Source: Candidatus Praeruminimicrobium purgamenti (lineage in GTDB: Bacteria > Elusimicrobiota > Endomicrobiia > Endomicrobiales > Endomicrobiaceae). Taken from it: a DNA stretch of 64,000 nt. This document shows positions 45,001 through 54,900 of this stretch, piece after piece. A program made the translations under genes and the position numbers. The stretch covers positions 57,317 to 121,316 of the forward strand of contig JAHDQW010000009.1 of NCBI GenBank assembly GCA_018433585.1, given 5' to 3'. Positions within the stretch are counted from its first letter, which is position 1. Each line of letters starts with the position of its first letter. Under the pieces are notes generated by a model. That model saw only the letters and a program-made list of their open reading frames with translations. It did not search any database and was not told where the DNA came from.

Positions 45001-45193
45001 TGTTTACCAAAAGCTCTATTTCCTCAGGACCTGCTCCGGGGTATTGTATCGTAACCGCCACGTAAGGAATTTCGACGTCCGGAAACATTCTGACTGAAAG
45101 AGTTTTCATTGCTATTAAACCGACGACAATGACGGCCGTCAGCAACGCAAATATAAATGTAGGTCTTTTAATCGCAATTTTTGCTAAATTCAT
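42011..45193 (-). CDS. RND-family efflux transporter (AcrB-like)
   Basis: The 1,060-residue protein has the full HAE1 RND layout: TM1 (FIFALLTAVIVVGLIAM), two large periplasmic loops, and TM blocks after residues about 335 and 860. TM4 carries the proton-relay pair in VGLLIDDAIVVRENIFRH, followed by the RND motif ATTLTVISVFLPIGFLSG. It uses proton motive force to expel drugs or other compounds through a trimer. It is transcribed with a TetR regulator and a TolC-like channel; no periplasmic adaptor (AcrA-type) gene is present in the operon. Substrate unknown. Confidence 0.93.
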   Translation of the reverse strand: MNLAKIAIKRPTFIFALLTAVIVVGLIAMKTLSVRMFPDVEIPYVAVTIQYPGAGPEEIELLVNKKVEDAMSAVSGIKHIYSISQDGYAIAYAEFNLSKNPDIALQEVKDKIAEIRNDFPDDIEEPIIQKLDMNSQPILLITLRANLKDNEIYDLADDYFKKEFSRIDGVSKVEIFGGTKREIHVDIDKNKIKQHDMTLTAVAAKVALNSTNIPIGHFSKGAGDVSFRTIGEFRSISQISDVVVNFVGNDVPVTIKDIAKVKDSTEETYTIGRINLKENGKVISENTLILAIYKQSKSNDVKISDNLTAKVNELNKKSDSIKGNPKLKIVKDSAWPVRANIKDVTNTIFEGIFLAIVVVYFFLGSWRSTFITALALPNSLIGAFIFMSLFDFSINVISLMALSLTVGLLIDDAIVVRENIFRHFEEGESPVDAAEKGTNEVALAVIATTLTVISVFLPIGFLSGIVGQFFREFGLTVVFAMIISLLDALTIAPLLSAYMITKRKIIEKKQNIFVRIFRMLTVGWFNRFYHAIERFYEKSVRYILYNKKKVLFITLLIFFSSLYIAKFLPVVFMPSHENGEFLVALEAKPGTSLDYLDNHYVKEIETALMKEKNIDFAVTMVGNSQKELNKANIFVKMVPDKERKISTSQMKQVLRDLLKDKFDKDFIISFDDIGALGSEKSFSLMLYGDDTANLSKTADYFIDKFKNIDGLVDISTNFRSGKPEKQVIMNPDKMLAFGVHSVTAGSELRAMVEGVTPAKFRENGLEYDIRVKLQDDQKDIMSAFNDIYIGNTNNKLLRLKNVSSLVDAEGPTKISRRDRSTYISIEGNLSVNANLQGIQNQVVKIIKEEQAKPENAFMKDLTYDFSGDSEQMKELFTNMIIAACLSLLFIYMVLASLYESLITPFTIMVALPLAVVGGLVALHITHQSISMFTMIGFIMLLGIVAKNSILLVDYIQQMMRKGHDIKEAIVIAGKKRLRPILMTSVALAAGMLPTAMGLSEVGKFRMSMGIVVIGGIISSTILTLLIVPAIFEYLNAFRLFSRRILGRPEKRMIDVENEEE

Positions 45194-45199
45194 TTTATC

Positions 45200-46675
45200 T
45201 TACTCCAAAATTATTTTTTTTGTATTATAAAGCATTTCGCTTTCTAAATATATGAATATCGCGTTCATTGACGTTTGATATACGCTCAATATCGCATCAT
45301 CCAAATCTTGTTCGCTTTCTAAAACCTGATATGTCGTGCTTCTTCCTGTTCTTAAAAGTTTTTGTTCTTCTTTATTCCTTTCCTGCTGAATTTCAAAAAT
45401 ATCTTTTGATATGAGGTATTCGTCTTTAGCATCTTCCCAATCCTGAAGCAATTGAAGCCATCCGTTCGATTCGGAAAGTTCAGCCTGCTCAATTTGTTTT
45501 TTTGACGACATTATGTCATAATCGTATCCCTCAATTACCGATTTTTGCACGGCAAAATCAAGAGGCATAGAATAGTTAAGCCCTATCATGAAAGAAGAAT
45601 ATTTGTCGGCTTTTAATTGTGAAAAAGAATTCGATATGTTGCTGTCAACACCTGTCAAAGCGTATTTGCCTACAACTTTCAAATCAGAACCGATATTTTT
45701 TACTGCCGCTTTCTGAGCATACACATAACTGTCGGCAGAAGCTATAACAGACAAAGTGTCAGCTCTCTTTCCGTCATTTCTTTCAAGACCTTTAATAAAT
45801 TTAAATTTTTCGCCTAATTTCTCAATACTGTCTATTTCATAATCAACTTTATCTGATGAAATATTAATCAATTCATTAAAATTTCTTGAAGCCGCTATTT
45901 CTTCAGCTTGAGCTACTTTCAAATTCAATTCTCTTATTTTATATGCTGCTTTTGACTGGAGTAAATCAGTTTTCTCGGTCAGATCTTTATCATATCTTCT
46001 TTGGTTCCAATCAAGAGTCTTTTTTGTTCTTGCAAGAGAATTCTGTCTGAATATGTTTACCGTTCTGGCATAAGATAGTTTCCAGTAAGTTTTTTTTGCA
46101 TTTAATAACAACTGCTGTTCTTTATAAATCTGCAAATATAGCAATGATTCTGCCGATGCCTTTGCTTTAGCTATCGAAGCTTCCGTTAATCCGCCTTTGA
46201 AATTTTTCAATAACGATTGCTCAAGTTTTATATATGGAGCTGTTTTCCCGTAAGTATACTTTGAATCCATAAAAGGATAATTACTTGTAGTTTCCTGCGT
46301 TCCGTAACCTAATGTAAGCACTGTACCGGTATTAAACTCTTTGTTCAAAGACACATCTAAATCAAATGCCGTCATGTCTACATCCTGAAAAAAAACAGAA
46401 GCTGGATTTAATATAGATCTGTTATGATCATCAGAGTAACTGGCGTCAGCGTTAAGATAAACAGAATACGCTCTGTAAACTTCCTGTAATTTTTTTGTTA
46501 TGGAAGATTTTGTATATTCTATCTCTTTTAACTGCGGATTATTTTCTTTAACTTTATTTATATATTGATCCTGAGTTAAAAAATCCCCATAAGATATGCC
46601 TGTTATAAAAGTAAGGCATAAAATTCCAAATAAAATTCTTACTGTCTGCAAACAAAAAGTCTTGTGTGTCTTCAT
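45200..46675 (-). CDS. TolC-family outer-membrane channel protein
   Basis: The 491-residue protein has a signal peptide (LQTVRILFGILCLTFITGISYG) and two OEP-type repeats of long helices with intervening strands, e.g. TVLTLGYGTQET, YIKLEQSLLKNFKGG, KTLDWNQRRYDKDLTEKTDLLQSK (read in parts), and the late repeat with GLNYSMPLDFAVQKSV and LRTGRSTTYQVLESEQDL. It forms the outer-membrane duct for the RND pump encoded 7 bp downstream. It overlaps tetR by 4 bp. Confidence 0.88.
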   Translation of the reverse strand: MKTHKTFCLQTVRILFGILCLTFITGISYGDFLTQDQYINKVKENNPQLKEIEYTKSSITKKLQEVYRAYSVYLNADASYSDDHNRSILNPASVFFQDVDMTAFDLDVSLNKEFNTGTVLTLGYGTQETTSNYPFMDSKYTYGKTAPYIKLEQSLLKNFKGGLTEASIAKAKASAESLLYLQIYKEQQLLLNAKKTYWKLSYARTVNIFRQNSLARTKKTLDWNQRRYDKDLTEKTDLLQSKAAYKIRELNLKVAQAEEIAASRNFNELINISSDKVDYEIDSIEKLGEKFKFIKGLERNDGKRADTLSVIASADSYVYAQKAAVKNIGSDLKVVGKYALTGVDSNISNSFSQLKADKYSSFMIGLNYSMPLDFAVQKSVIEGYDYDIMSSKKQIEQAELSESNGWLQLLQDWEDAKDEYLISKDIFEIQQERNKEEQKLLRTGRSTTYQVLESEQDLDDAILSVYQTSMNAIFIYLESEMLYNTKKIILE

Positions 46676-47283
46676 TTCAATCCCCTCAATATAATGTCTA
46701 TAAGTTCATTTATATATTTTTCAAAATTTTTATCTTGTTTAGAATCTATATTTTTATCTCTTTGACAAAATCCTTTAAACGTTCCCATATCAAATACTAC
46801 AGAAAAATTAACAGGCGCTATAATAAGCGGTATTATGTGTGACATTGACATTTTCTTTGATATATCTCCTTCATCCTGGCACTGTTTTATCAAAGAAAAC
46901 AGGAATTTTATTTCCTGTTTATGATGCGCTTCTATAAGTTTCGACAAACCGCTTGTAAAAATTTCTTTCATAAATAAAAAAGCAATCTGCTTATTTTGTC
47001 TTCCAAGCTTAGCCCTCAAGAATAAAAGAGCTTTCAGCTTATCTATGCCTCTTTTATGGTTAAGAATGATTTTTTGTTGGGCAATAACATGCTTTTCAAA
47101 CAAATGCTCAAACAAAACTTTTACAAAATGTTCTTTTGTCTTAAAATAATAATGGAACATTCCGAGATTAACTCCGGCTTTTTTACAAACACCTCTGATG
47201 CTGAATTGTTCAAAGCCAACCTCAAGAACCAATTCCTCGCCTTTCTCCAACAACAAATCAATATTATGTGATGGTCTAGTCAT
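46672..47283 (-). CDS. TetR-family regulator of the efflux operon
   Basis: The 203-residue protein has the N-terminal HTH (LVLEVGFEQFSIRGVCKKAGVNLGMFHYYFKTKEHFVKVLF, read in parts) and a divergent ligand-binding C-terminal domain. As first gene of the tetR-tolC-RND operon it should repress its own promoter and release it on ligand binding. The ATG lies 7 nt from the -10 box. Confidence 0.9.
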   Translation of the reverse strand: MTRPSHNIDLLLEKGEELVLEVGFEQFSIRGVCKKAGVNLGMFHYYFKTKEHFVKVLFEHLFEKHVIAQQKIILNHKRGIDKLKALLFLRAKLGRQNKQIAFLFMKEIFTSGLSKLIEAHHKQEIKFLFSLIKQCQDEGDISKKMSMSHIIPLIIAPVNFSVVFDMGTFKGFCQRDKNIDSKQDKNFEKYINELIDIILRGLK

Positions 47284-47325
47284 GCGTATAATTATACATA
47301 TATATAAAAATAAGTCAAGCGTATA
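47284..47325 (-). promoter_or_regulatory. Promoter and likely TetR operator of the efflux operon
   Basis: Minus strand TTGACT (47,313-47,318) and TATAAT (47,291-47,296) are 16 bp apart. Direct copies of GCGTATA at 47,284-47,290 and 47,319-47,325 flank the promoter, 35 bp apart, and TATAATTATA is a further small palindrome; these are operator candidates. The start site should be at the tetR ATG, a leaderless message. Confidence 0.65.
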
Positions 47326-47381
47326 AAAATATTTTTTACATATTTGATTTAGACTGTCGAACAGACGAAAGGTTACAGAAA

Positions 47382-48866
47382 TTAATTACCGCTTTTAAAC
47401 ATATTATTCTGACCAAGTATATTATATACATCCATACTTTTTTTAAACTTTCTCAATTCTTCAATACCTTCAACTCCCAGCATTGCTTCCAAAAATATGT
47501 GTTTTACTTTCCCGATACCGTGTTCAGCCGATACCGTACCCCCCAAACTGACTGCTTTTTTTGCTATCTCCAAATATATTTCCCTGCATTTTTCATATTC
47601 TTCTTTTGTAGAAGCAATAAGATTCGCATGTAAATGACTTTCACCTATATGTCCGAACGTTAAATTAAAAAGTTTTTTTTCAGAGAACTTCTGCTCGCAG
47701 AAATATATCATTTCTTTCATTTTATCGTGAGGCACCGCTACGTCAGTACCGACTTTCGGAATTTTATTTTTCTTTACTATTTCATTTACACGCTCAGGTA
47801 TCTTATGTCTGAATATCCTGAATTCTTCCTGTTCTTTGATATTTGAAGCAAACCATACATCATCTGTATTAATATCATATTGTTCAATTTTTTTGATCCA
47901 TTTTTCCATTAATAAATCATAAGTCTCTTTTGTACAATCCTGTTCAAATAAAATCCCCGCGTCAACGTTTGCAGGTATTACGGGATAATCTTTTTTTATA
48001 AGATTAAGAGCATTTCTGTCAAAATATTCTAACGACAATGCGTTTATATTAATATCATTGTTTATTTTTGATTGATTGGAAATATCCCTTATTTCCTTTA
48101 CAAAATCCCAAGACTTCTCTTTTTTATCGAAGAAAATTATTCCTCCAAACAACATTTCAAAAGGTTTGATGAGAATAAGTTCTGCAGAAACTATAACACC
48201 TAATGTCCCTTCCTGTCCTATAAATATATCTATTAAATCGGCTTTTTCATAATTAAAATAACCGGCCGCATTTTTTATATCGGGTAATTTATATTTAGGC
48301 AAAGAAATATTTTTTACTCCTTTGTCTGTCTTCAATTCAATGTTGCCATTATTATCGGCAAAAGTCCTTCCTCTCTCTATATATGAAAAAGAACCGTCTG
48401 GAAAAACTATTTCAAGCGCATTAATATAATTTCTTGTAGTGCCGTATTTAAACCCTCTTCCGCCTGAAGCATTTGTTGAAATATTACCGCCTATAGTCGC
48501 ATTTTTTTCAGTAGGATCCGGAGCATACATCCACCCGTTGTCCAAAACATATTTTTTTATATCATTTACAACAGCTCCGCCGCCGACGGTTATTAAAGCT
48601 TTATCATCGGAAATTTCTTTAATTGAACCTATGGAGTTCAGCCTTTCCGTAGATAAAACAATACCGCCGTAAGCAAGACATCCGCCTGTAACGCCGGTGC
48701 ATCCGGCAGCAATTGTTACAGGAGTATGAGACTTATTTTCTAAGAATAAATCAATTACATCTTGTTTGGATTCAGCTATAACAACTTTATCTGCGTGGGC
48801 GCCCAACATACCGGAAGAATCTTCAAAGTAATGACAAATTGTGTCCTGGTCTGTCTTAATAATCAT
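47382..48866 (-). CDS. FAD-linked oxidase (GlcD / D-lactate dehydrogenase-like)
   Basis: The start at 48,866 (MIIKTDQDTICHY) is preferred; an ATG at 48,953 would lie next to a terminator hairpin. The 494-residue enzyme has the PCMH FAD domain (VTIAAGCTGVTGGCLAYGG, APDPTEKNATIGGNISTNASGGRGFKYGTTRNYI read in parts, IGQEGTLGVIVSAEL) and the C-terminal cap with FNLTFGHIGESHLHANL and GTVSAEHGIGKVKH. It oxidises a 2-hydroxy acid such as D-lactate or glycolate, passing electrons to a carrier; no iron-sulfur partner is adjacent. Confidence 0.88.
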   Translation of the reverse strand: MIIKTDQDTICHYFEDSSGMLGAHADKVVIAESKQDVIDLFLENKSHTPVTIAAGCTGVTGGCLAYGGIVLSTERLNSIGSIKEISDDKALITVGGGAVVNDIKKYVLDNGWMYAPDPTEKNATIGGNISTNASGGRGFKYGTTRNYINALEIVFPDGSFSYIERGRTFADNNGNIELKTDKGVKNISLPKYKLPDIKNAAGYFNYEKADLIDIFIGQEGTLGVIVSAELILIKPFEMLFGGIIFFDKKEKSWDFVKEIRDISNQSKINNDININALSLEYFDRNALNLIKKDYPVIPANVDAGILFEQDCTKETYDLLMEKWIKKIEQYDINTDDVWFASNIKEQEEFRIFRHKIPERVNEIVKKNKIPKVGTDVAVPHDKMKEMIYFCEQKFSEKKLFNLTFGHIGESHLHANLIASTKEEYEKCREIYLEIAKKAVSLGGTVSAEHGIGKVKHIFLEAMLGVEGIEELRKFKKSMDVYNILGQNNMFKSGN

Positions 48867-48872
48867 TTTGTG

Positions 48873-48901
48873 ATTGTATAATTTTATATTTTTTTTGTAA
48901 A
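48873..48901 (-). promoter_or_regulatory. Promoter of the FAD-linked oxidase
   Basis: Minus strand TTTACA (48,896-48,901) and TACAAT (48,873-48,878) are 17 bp apart. The -10 box ends 6 nt before the ATG at 48,866, so transcription is expected to begin at or next to the start codon; no ribosome site is present. Confidence 0.55.
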
Positions 48902-48915
48902 TATCCTCTAAAATT

Positions 48916-48948
48916 AAGAGAGACAGATATTTTTTATCTGTCTCTCTT
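48916..48948 (-). terminator. Terminator after the giant gene
   Basis: AAGAGAGACAGATA (48,916-48,929) and TATCTGTCTCTCTT (48,935-48,948) are perfect 14-bp inverted copies over a 5-nt loop, followed on the minus strand by AATTTTAG. It lies 33 bp past the giant gene stop and separates it from the FAD oxidase promoter. Confidence 0.85.
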
Positions 48949-48981
48949 TTCATTATTTATCTTTTTTCGTCACATTTATAA

Positions 48982-51900
48982 TTATGCAGCCGCCGCTACT
49001 GCTTTGACATCAGACAACTTCATCAATGACATAGGCATCGCCGCAGAGCCTCTGCCGTTTGATTCAAGCATCGCAGACAAATCTTCCAACGCCTTCTTCG
49101 CGTCCGCTATGCTTATCTTCTCCTTTATCACTCTCTGCAGTTTCTCTATGTCTATTACAAATTCTCCGCTGTCTCCTTTCAATACCAACGTCCTGCTCGC
49201 CTCTACTATAACATTCTGATTTACAGCCTTGCTTATTACCAACATCGGCATTATCTCTTCCGCTGCTTTTGCTTCATTCAATACGGCCTTTGTCTCAGGA
49301 TTGATCCTTACCATAAATATAACGTCTCTTGCCATCGCAAGCAATTTGATTGATACTTGTTTATCGGCTTCGCTTACGTCATTTATTCCCATTATCTGAC
49401 CAACCTTGCCGTAATATTTATCGGTTATTGCCTGCGCGTCTGACTGTACTGCTTCTGACATATCCGCAAATCCTAGCATCTGCGCTACCGCATCGGCATT
49501 CTTGCATATCGCCAATAACGCCGATAACGTCGTTACCATATCCTGCGGCTTCGTTACTCCGTTTATTATCTCGCTTACAAATTCTTTGCCTTTAACAGAT
49601 AATTTTTCATATCCTTCTTTACCCAATATCTTCTCTATATTGTCTTTCAGTGATTCTACTCTTACTCCTACTTTTGATTCCGGCGATACCAACACCAATC
49701 CTTCAAATCCCATCTCATACAACTTATCTATCGTCATCTCGGCTCCGCTTACCTCATTATCGCTGTATGTTATCTTACCGTCGCTTACTTTCGTTACCGT
49801 TATTACATGACCCGTATTTGTTCCTTTATTCGGTATATACGCTATAAACGGCGTTCCAAGCGTACCAACTTCCGCTCTTTCTACCGTCCTGTATTCAAAT
49901 CCTGTCTTCTCCCTTACCTCTCCCATCGTCGTCGCTTTATCCAACGATTCAGTCAATCCCGCTACCGCCAACAAATCCTGTGCAAACGGATTCATCCTTA
50001 CCGCTTCTTCCGTCAACGCCTTCAACGGTATTATCTTCCCTAATGTCTCTACCGCTGCTTCCGCGCAATTCTTGATAACTGCCGCCGGACTCTTGGCTGC
50101 CGCCTGAACAGCTTCTGTTTTCTTTATAGCAATCACTTGTGCCGCCTGTTTCCGTGTTAATTTACCTTCTCCAGCTACAGCTTTTATCGCATTATATGCT
50201 TCTTGTTCCGATAACAATAATACTTGTATACTTACACCTTTTACTTCCTTTCCAAATGTTTGTACTAAAGTTGCATAATTTACAATTAAATTTTGATATT
50301 CTGTCTCTCCTAATATATTCTGTCTGTTTACAATAGTTGCCGTTTTATTTTTATCAGCATCCGTATCATTAGTTATTTCTGTTGCAGCAATAAATTGTTC
50401 AAAGCTAATACCCTGATATTTCATAAGCATCTCACTGACAGTCAATTTTATTGCGCCTGCTTGTTTAAAATACTGTGTCAAGCCTATAATATTATTGTTT
50501 GCTACAAATCTCAAGAATTGTTTACAATCAACTTTATCCCAATTTACATTTTGAATAAAGTTTTCGTTATCAAACAAATTTTCAATTGATTGAGTCAAAT
50601 TCCTATCTCCAAATAACAACTGTCCTTTTTGTGATACTCTGGCCGTCAATAACAGAGATATTGTCTCTGAAACGTCTTTGCCTGAAGCATAAGCTTCAAA
50701 TAACTGTTGTCTTTCTTTTTCAAGTTTATTTTTCAGCTGCTCTAAAGTTTTTTCCGCAGATTCTGCTTTTTTACTTAAAATAAATTTCTTAAAAATTGTT
50801 TGAATGCTATTGTTTTTATTTTCTTCATTAAATATTCTCTCTTCTCTTGTCGCATTATCTCTTGCTACAGCGGCAATTTCCAATTCTTTGACCACTGTCA
50901 TAAATGTAGAATCATAAGAAAGTAAACCCTTTATTCCATGTGTTTTATAAATTTCTAACAAACCTTCTATCCTCTTTATATTTTGTTCGGCAGGACTTAA
51001 ATTTTCAGCAACTTTTATATCACGCATCGGAATATTGCTGTTACTCAACATACTTATCGTCAAAATATCATTTAATGTATTGCCGGTTCCTCTTACCATA
51101 CTTATAAGTCCTGCTTTTTCCAGATTGATTACCATATCCATTGAATCTGCAAAACTATTGCCAGTTGCCAACGGTTTATAAGTCGGTGATATTTTGACAA
51201 GCAAATCTTTAATATTCGTCATATTCGTATCCGCCATTTGCTGCAATGCGTTTGAAAGCGAAATACCATTAGTATTATAACCACTCATTTGCAAAGCATA
51301 TCCTGCCGCTATTGAACCTTTATAAGTTAATTCAAAACCGTTGTAATAACCTAAACTCTTCATATTTTTCAATACTTTTGAAATATCGCCGGCAGACATA
51401 CCTGTATTACTCAAAGCTGTTTTTAATCCGGCAACCGTATTTACATACGGGACTGTGTTTGTAGCGGTATATGTCGCACGGGCACCGCTTTGCATAACTT
51501 GATGATTCTCAGCTTCAAATCCTCCGTTATCCAATACTCTTGCATTAAATAATGTTACATAATCGTTCGCTGTCATCTTCATTATACCGGTATATTTGCC
51601 TTCATATTTCTCGGCATTTGCAGCTATAGAATTTTTATCGGAAGCATAAAATACTTCTAAATTTTTATAAATTCCTTCAGAATCAACAGCATTCAATCCA
51701 TTTTTATTCAAATATCTGTTACCTAAGATTCTTCCTATAAACTGCGCCTGTGCCGACTGATAACTCAGATGAGGATTTATAGCTATAAGAGTAATTCCCT
51801 CAGCTCCTTTAGCGGCTTTAAAATCAGAACCTCTTCCCATTATTTCCATTATGCCGACATGATACATTGCCCCGCTGTCAACATATTCTCCGGCCAATTT

Positions 51901-54900
51901 TTTATCTATACTTGAACCATATAATTTTCCGTTTGCATTAAAATAATCCGTTAAACCCAAAGCGTCAACTGAAGCCGTAAACATATTCAATGTTGCCTGA
52001 TCTTTAACACCCATTATAAGCATATTTTTACCTTCAACAACAGTCAGTAACGCTTTAGCAAAAGCTCCTATAATTGTTTCTGAAGGAGCTAAAACCGTAC
52101 CTCTTACATAAGCCCCTACTTTACCTGTGTAGAAAGTTGTTCCCTTAACTTCCAAAATTGTGGAATTTACATTTGCTATATTCATTCTTTCAAAACCCAT
52201 GGCGCTTGCCGCTGCCATAGAATAAGTTCCCGTTAGCCCTATTGCTCCTCTTGCATTTTGTACTGCTTCTATGACTGATGCCGATGTTGCATCTCTTGAA
52301 CTAAATTTTGTCATTTCTATATCAACGCCATTGGCTTTTGCCTTTGCTTCAACATACTGTCTTAAACCCGGATCCGGCATTAAATCCATATCAACTCCGC
52401 CGTGAATCATCATTACCTTTGTTACTCCGTCTACGGTATTAATATTGTAATTAACGCCTTGCGACCATGTTAATTCCGAAATTATTAAATTTCTCATTAT
52501 TTCCTGCAGTTTAAATCCGTCAACTTCGCCTCTGCTGTTTCTTATATTCGAAAACAAATCTTTATACTGGCTGTATTCTCCACTACTTAATTTTTTTGCC
52601 AAACTGTCAACCAATGCCGAAGCTGTCGTGTCGCCAATTTTTATATCCTGATTGTTTAACAAAATACTTACTCTTGTACTTAAAAGCTGCTGTAAATTGG
52701 CCGCATAAGCATCTGTGAACGTCTTCGGCAAATTATTCTTAATATTATTGGTCTGTTCTATAAATTGCTGTAATCTTTCATAAGCAGCACTGCCTTTTTC
52801 ATATTGACTCTGTGCTTGTCTGGCTTGTGCATCCATATTGCTGATATCCTGATTAATTCTGTCAATTTCAGTCTGTGGCAATGTACCGCCGTCTCTGTAT
52901 TGTTTTAATATATCTGATATTTCTCTGGTAAAATCATCATTTTGTGCAATTTGCTCTCTGAGTTCCTGTGTCTGTCGTAAGAAAACAGAATTTTTATCAA
53001 CAATAGCGCTCATGAAATCCAAAATAACCTTATTAGTTTCCGCTCCGCTTGAATTTGATATCATTGTTCTTGTGCTATAAACCACCATATCAGCTTCATC
53101 CATTAAAAGAATTCCCATTTTATCTTTAACCGTATAATTTCCGTTTTTCGTTTTATCAGAAGCAAAAGCTGACGCTAATTCGCCGTATGTCATAAGAATA
53201 ACATCTTCTGATGTGGCTCCTTCGGCATTTTGTTTTAATGAAAAACTTGAGCCATACATTTTAACCAACTCTTGATTTAAATTATTAACATTAATAGGCG
53301 TATCTGCAAGTAATATAGTCAGTTCATTATTAATTCTGTTTATAAATTGTACTGAAGGCATCATTGTTCCCACTATCAATGTTTTCCCTTCTCCGGTACC
53401 TAAAACTGCCATTTTAAACAGACTGTCTCTGCTTATCGCATCGCCATTTGATACCGCCGGCAAAATTACCTCGGCAAAACAGGCTTTCATCGTATTGTAC
53501 TGAGCGACTGAAATTACTCTGCCCATAGTTCCGTACTGCACCAATGCATTTTCTAACGAAGCATCAAATATTTTTTGAGCAGCTTCTGTATTGTAAGCAA
53601 TTTGAGCTTCCGTAAGCACACCGTTTGCAGGCTTCTGAATGGGCTGATTCTGCATTAATATTACTTCCAAATTAAGTCTTGAATACAAATAAGCTTCAAC
53701 AGTCCATGTTGATCCTTCAAATGCAAAATCTTTACCTATAGTTTTTCCCAAACCTGTTCTTTCCAGCGTATCTTGTCTCATATTTTGATTTTCGTTTATA
53801 GTGCCTTCATTTACTTCTTTCTGGTATCTTGCTACTCTTGCACTATGTTCTTGAGCTATTGTATTACCGTCAACAACACTTTGTGCTTTACTCATTTCAT
53901 TATAAAATTGGATTTTTTGCTCGCCTGTCATTTTTGTCATTAAATCATTTACAAATGCTCTGTATAGTCCTTCATACTCTATTTCTCTACCATCGGCAGA
54001 TTTAAATTTTGCATCTCTGTTTTCTTTCATGGCATCGCTCAACAACTGGTTCATACGGCACGCAGCATCCATATTGAAGGTCCCGTTTGGATTGAACATG
54101 TTAATGCCTGTTGTTAAATAGAAACTTTCCAGAGAAGCTGTATATTTGCCTATTTCAATACCTAACTTATTGTACAAAGAATCAAGTGAAGTTGTTATAT
54201 TTGTTCCTTTTTTAAACATAACTGCATCTTCTAATACAGCTGCTATACCTTTCTGTATCTCTGTCATAGATTGTCTGTCAGAAGCCTCTATTGCTTTCTT
54301 GCTTGCTTTGTCTATAATATCATAGAATTGTTCCTGAGAAATACTTATTCCAATTTTGCTTGATACAGAACCGTCATCTTTAACTATCATATCTTTAAGG
54401 CCAGTTATTATTGCAGATGTTAATGGTACAAAACCTCCATTCCGGATTTCGGCAATGATATTATTGAAAAATATTTTCTTAACAGTGTCATTTTCCAGAT
54501 TCATTTCTAATTTGCCCAAATTAACTGATGTTTTTGAAGAAATTATTGAATCTAATATTAATGATTTTTGTTCTCCGCTTAAAGAAGCCGATACAATTTC
54601 AACGGATTTTACCGTTAACTCATTTTTGACATCCAAAGCTAAAACTCTGTTGCCATTAATAACTTCCAATGCAATCTGCATTTTGATACTTTGTGAAATT
54701 TTATTTGAATCCAAACTGTCTAAAGTTTCATAATATGTGCCGCTTCTGGTGTTAAGTTTTGTAGGCACAAACAGCATTGAGGCGGTACCCATGAAAAACT
54801 CAAACAAACCCACACGTTTGCCTTCGGAATTTAAATACGAATTTTGCAAACCTAGAGCTTTGTCTATTGTGCCGCCAACAACGCCAAAAATTTTACCGAC

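Noticed and set aside
49004..50589. Several plus-strand frames opposite the 3' end of the giant gene
   Set aside because: Low-complexity Leu/Pro/Ser/Arg products with no ribosome sites, explained as shadows of the minus-strand coding frame.
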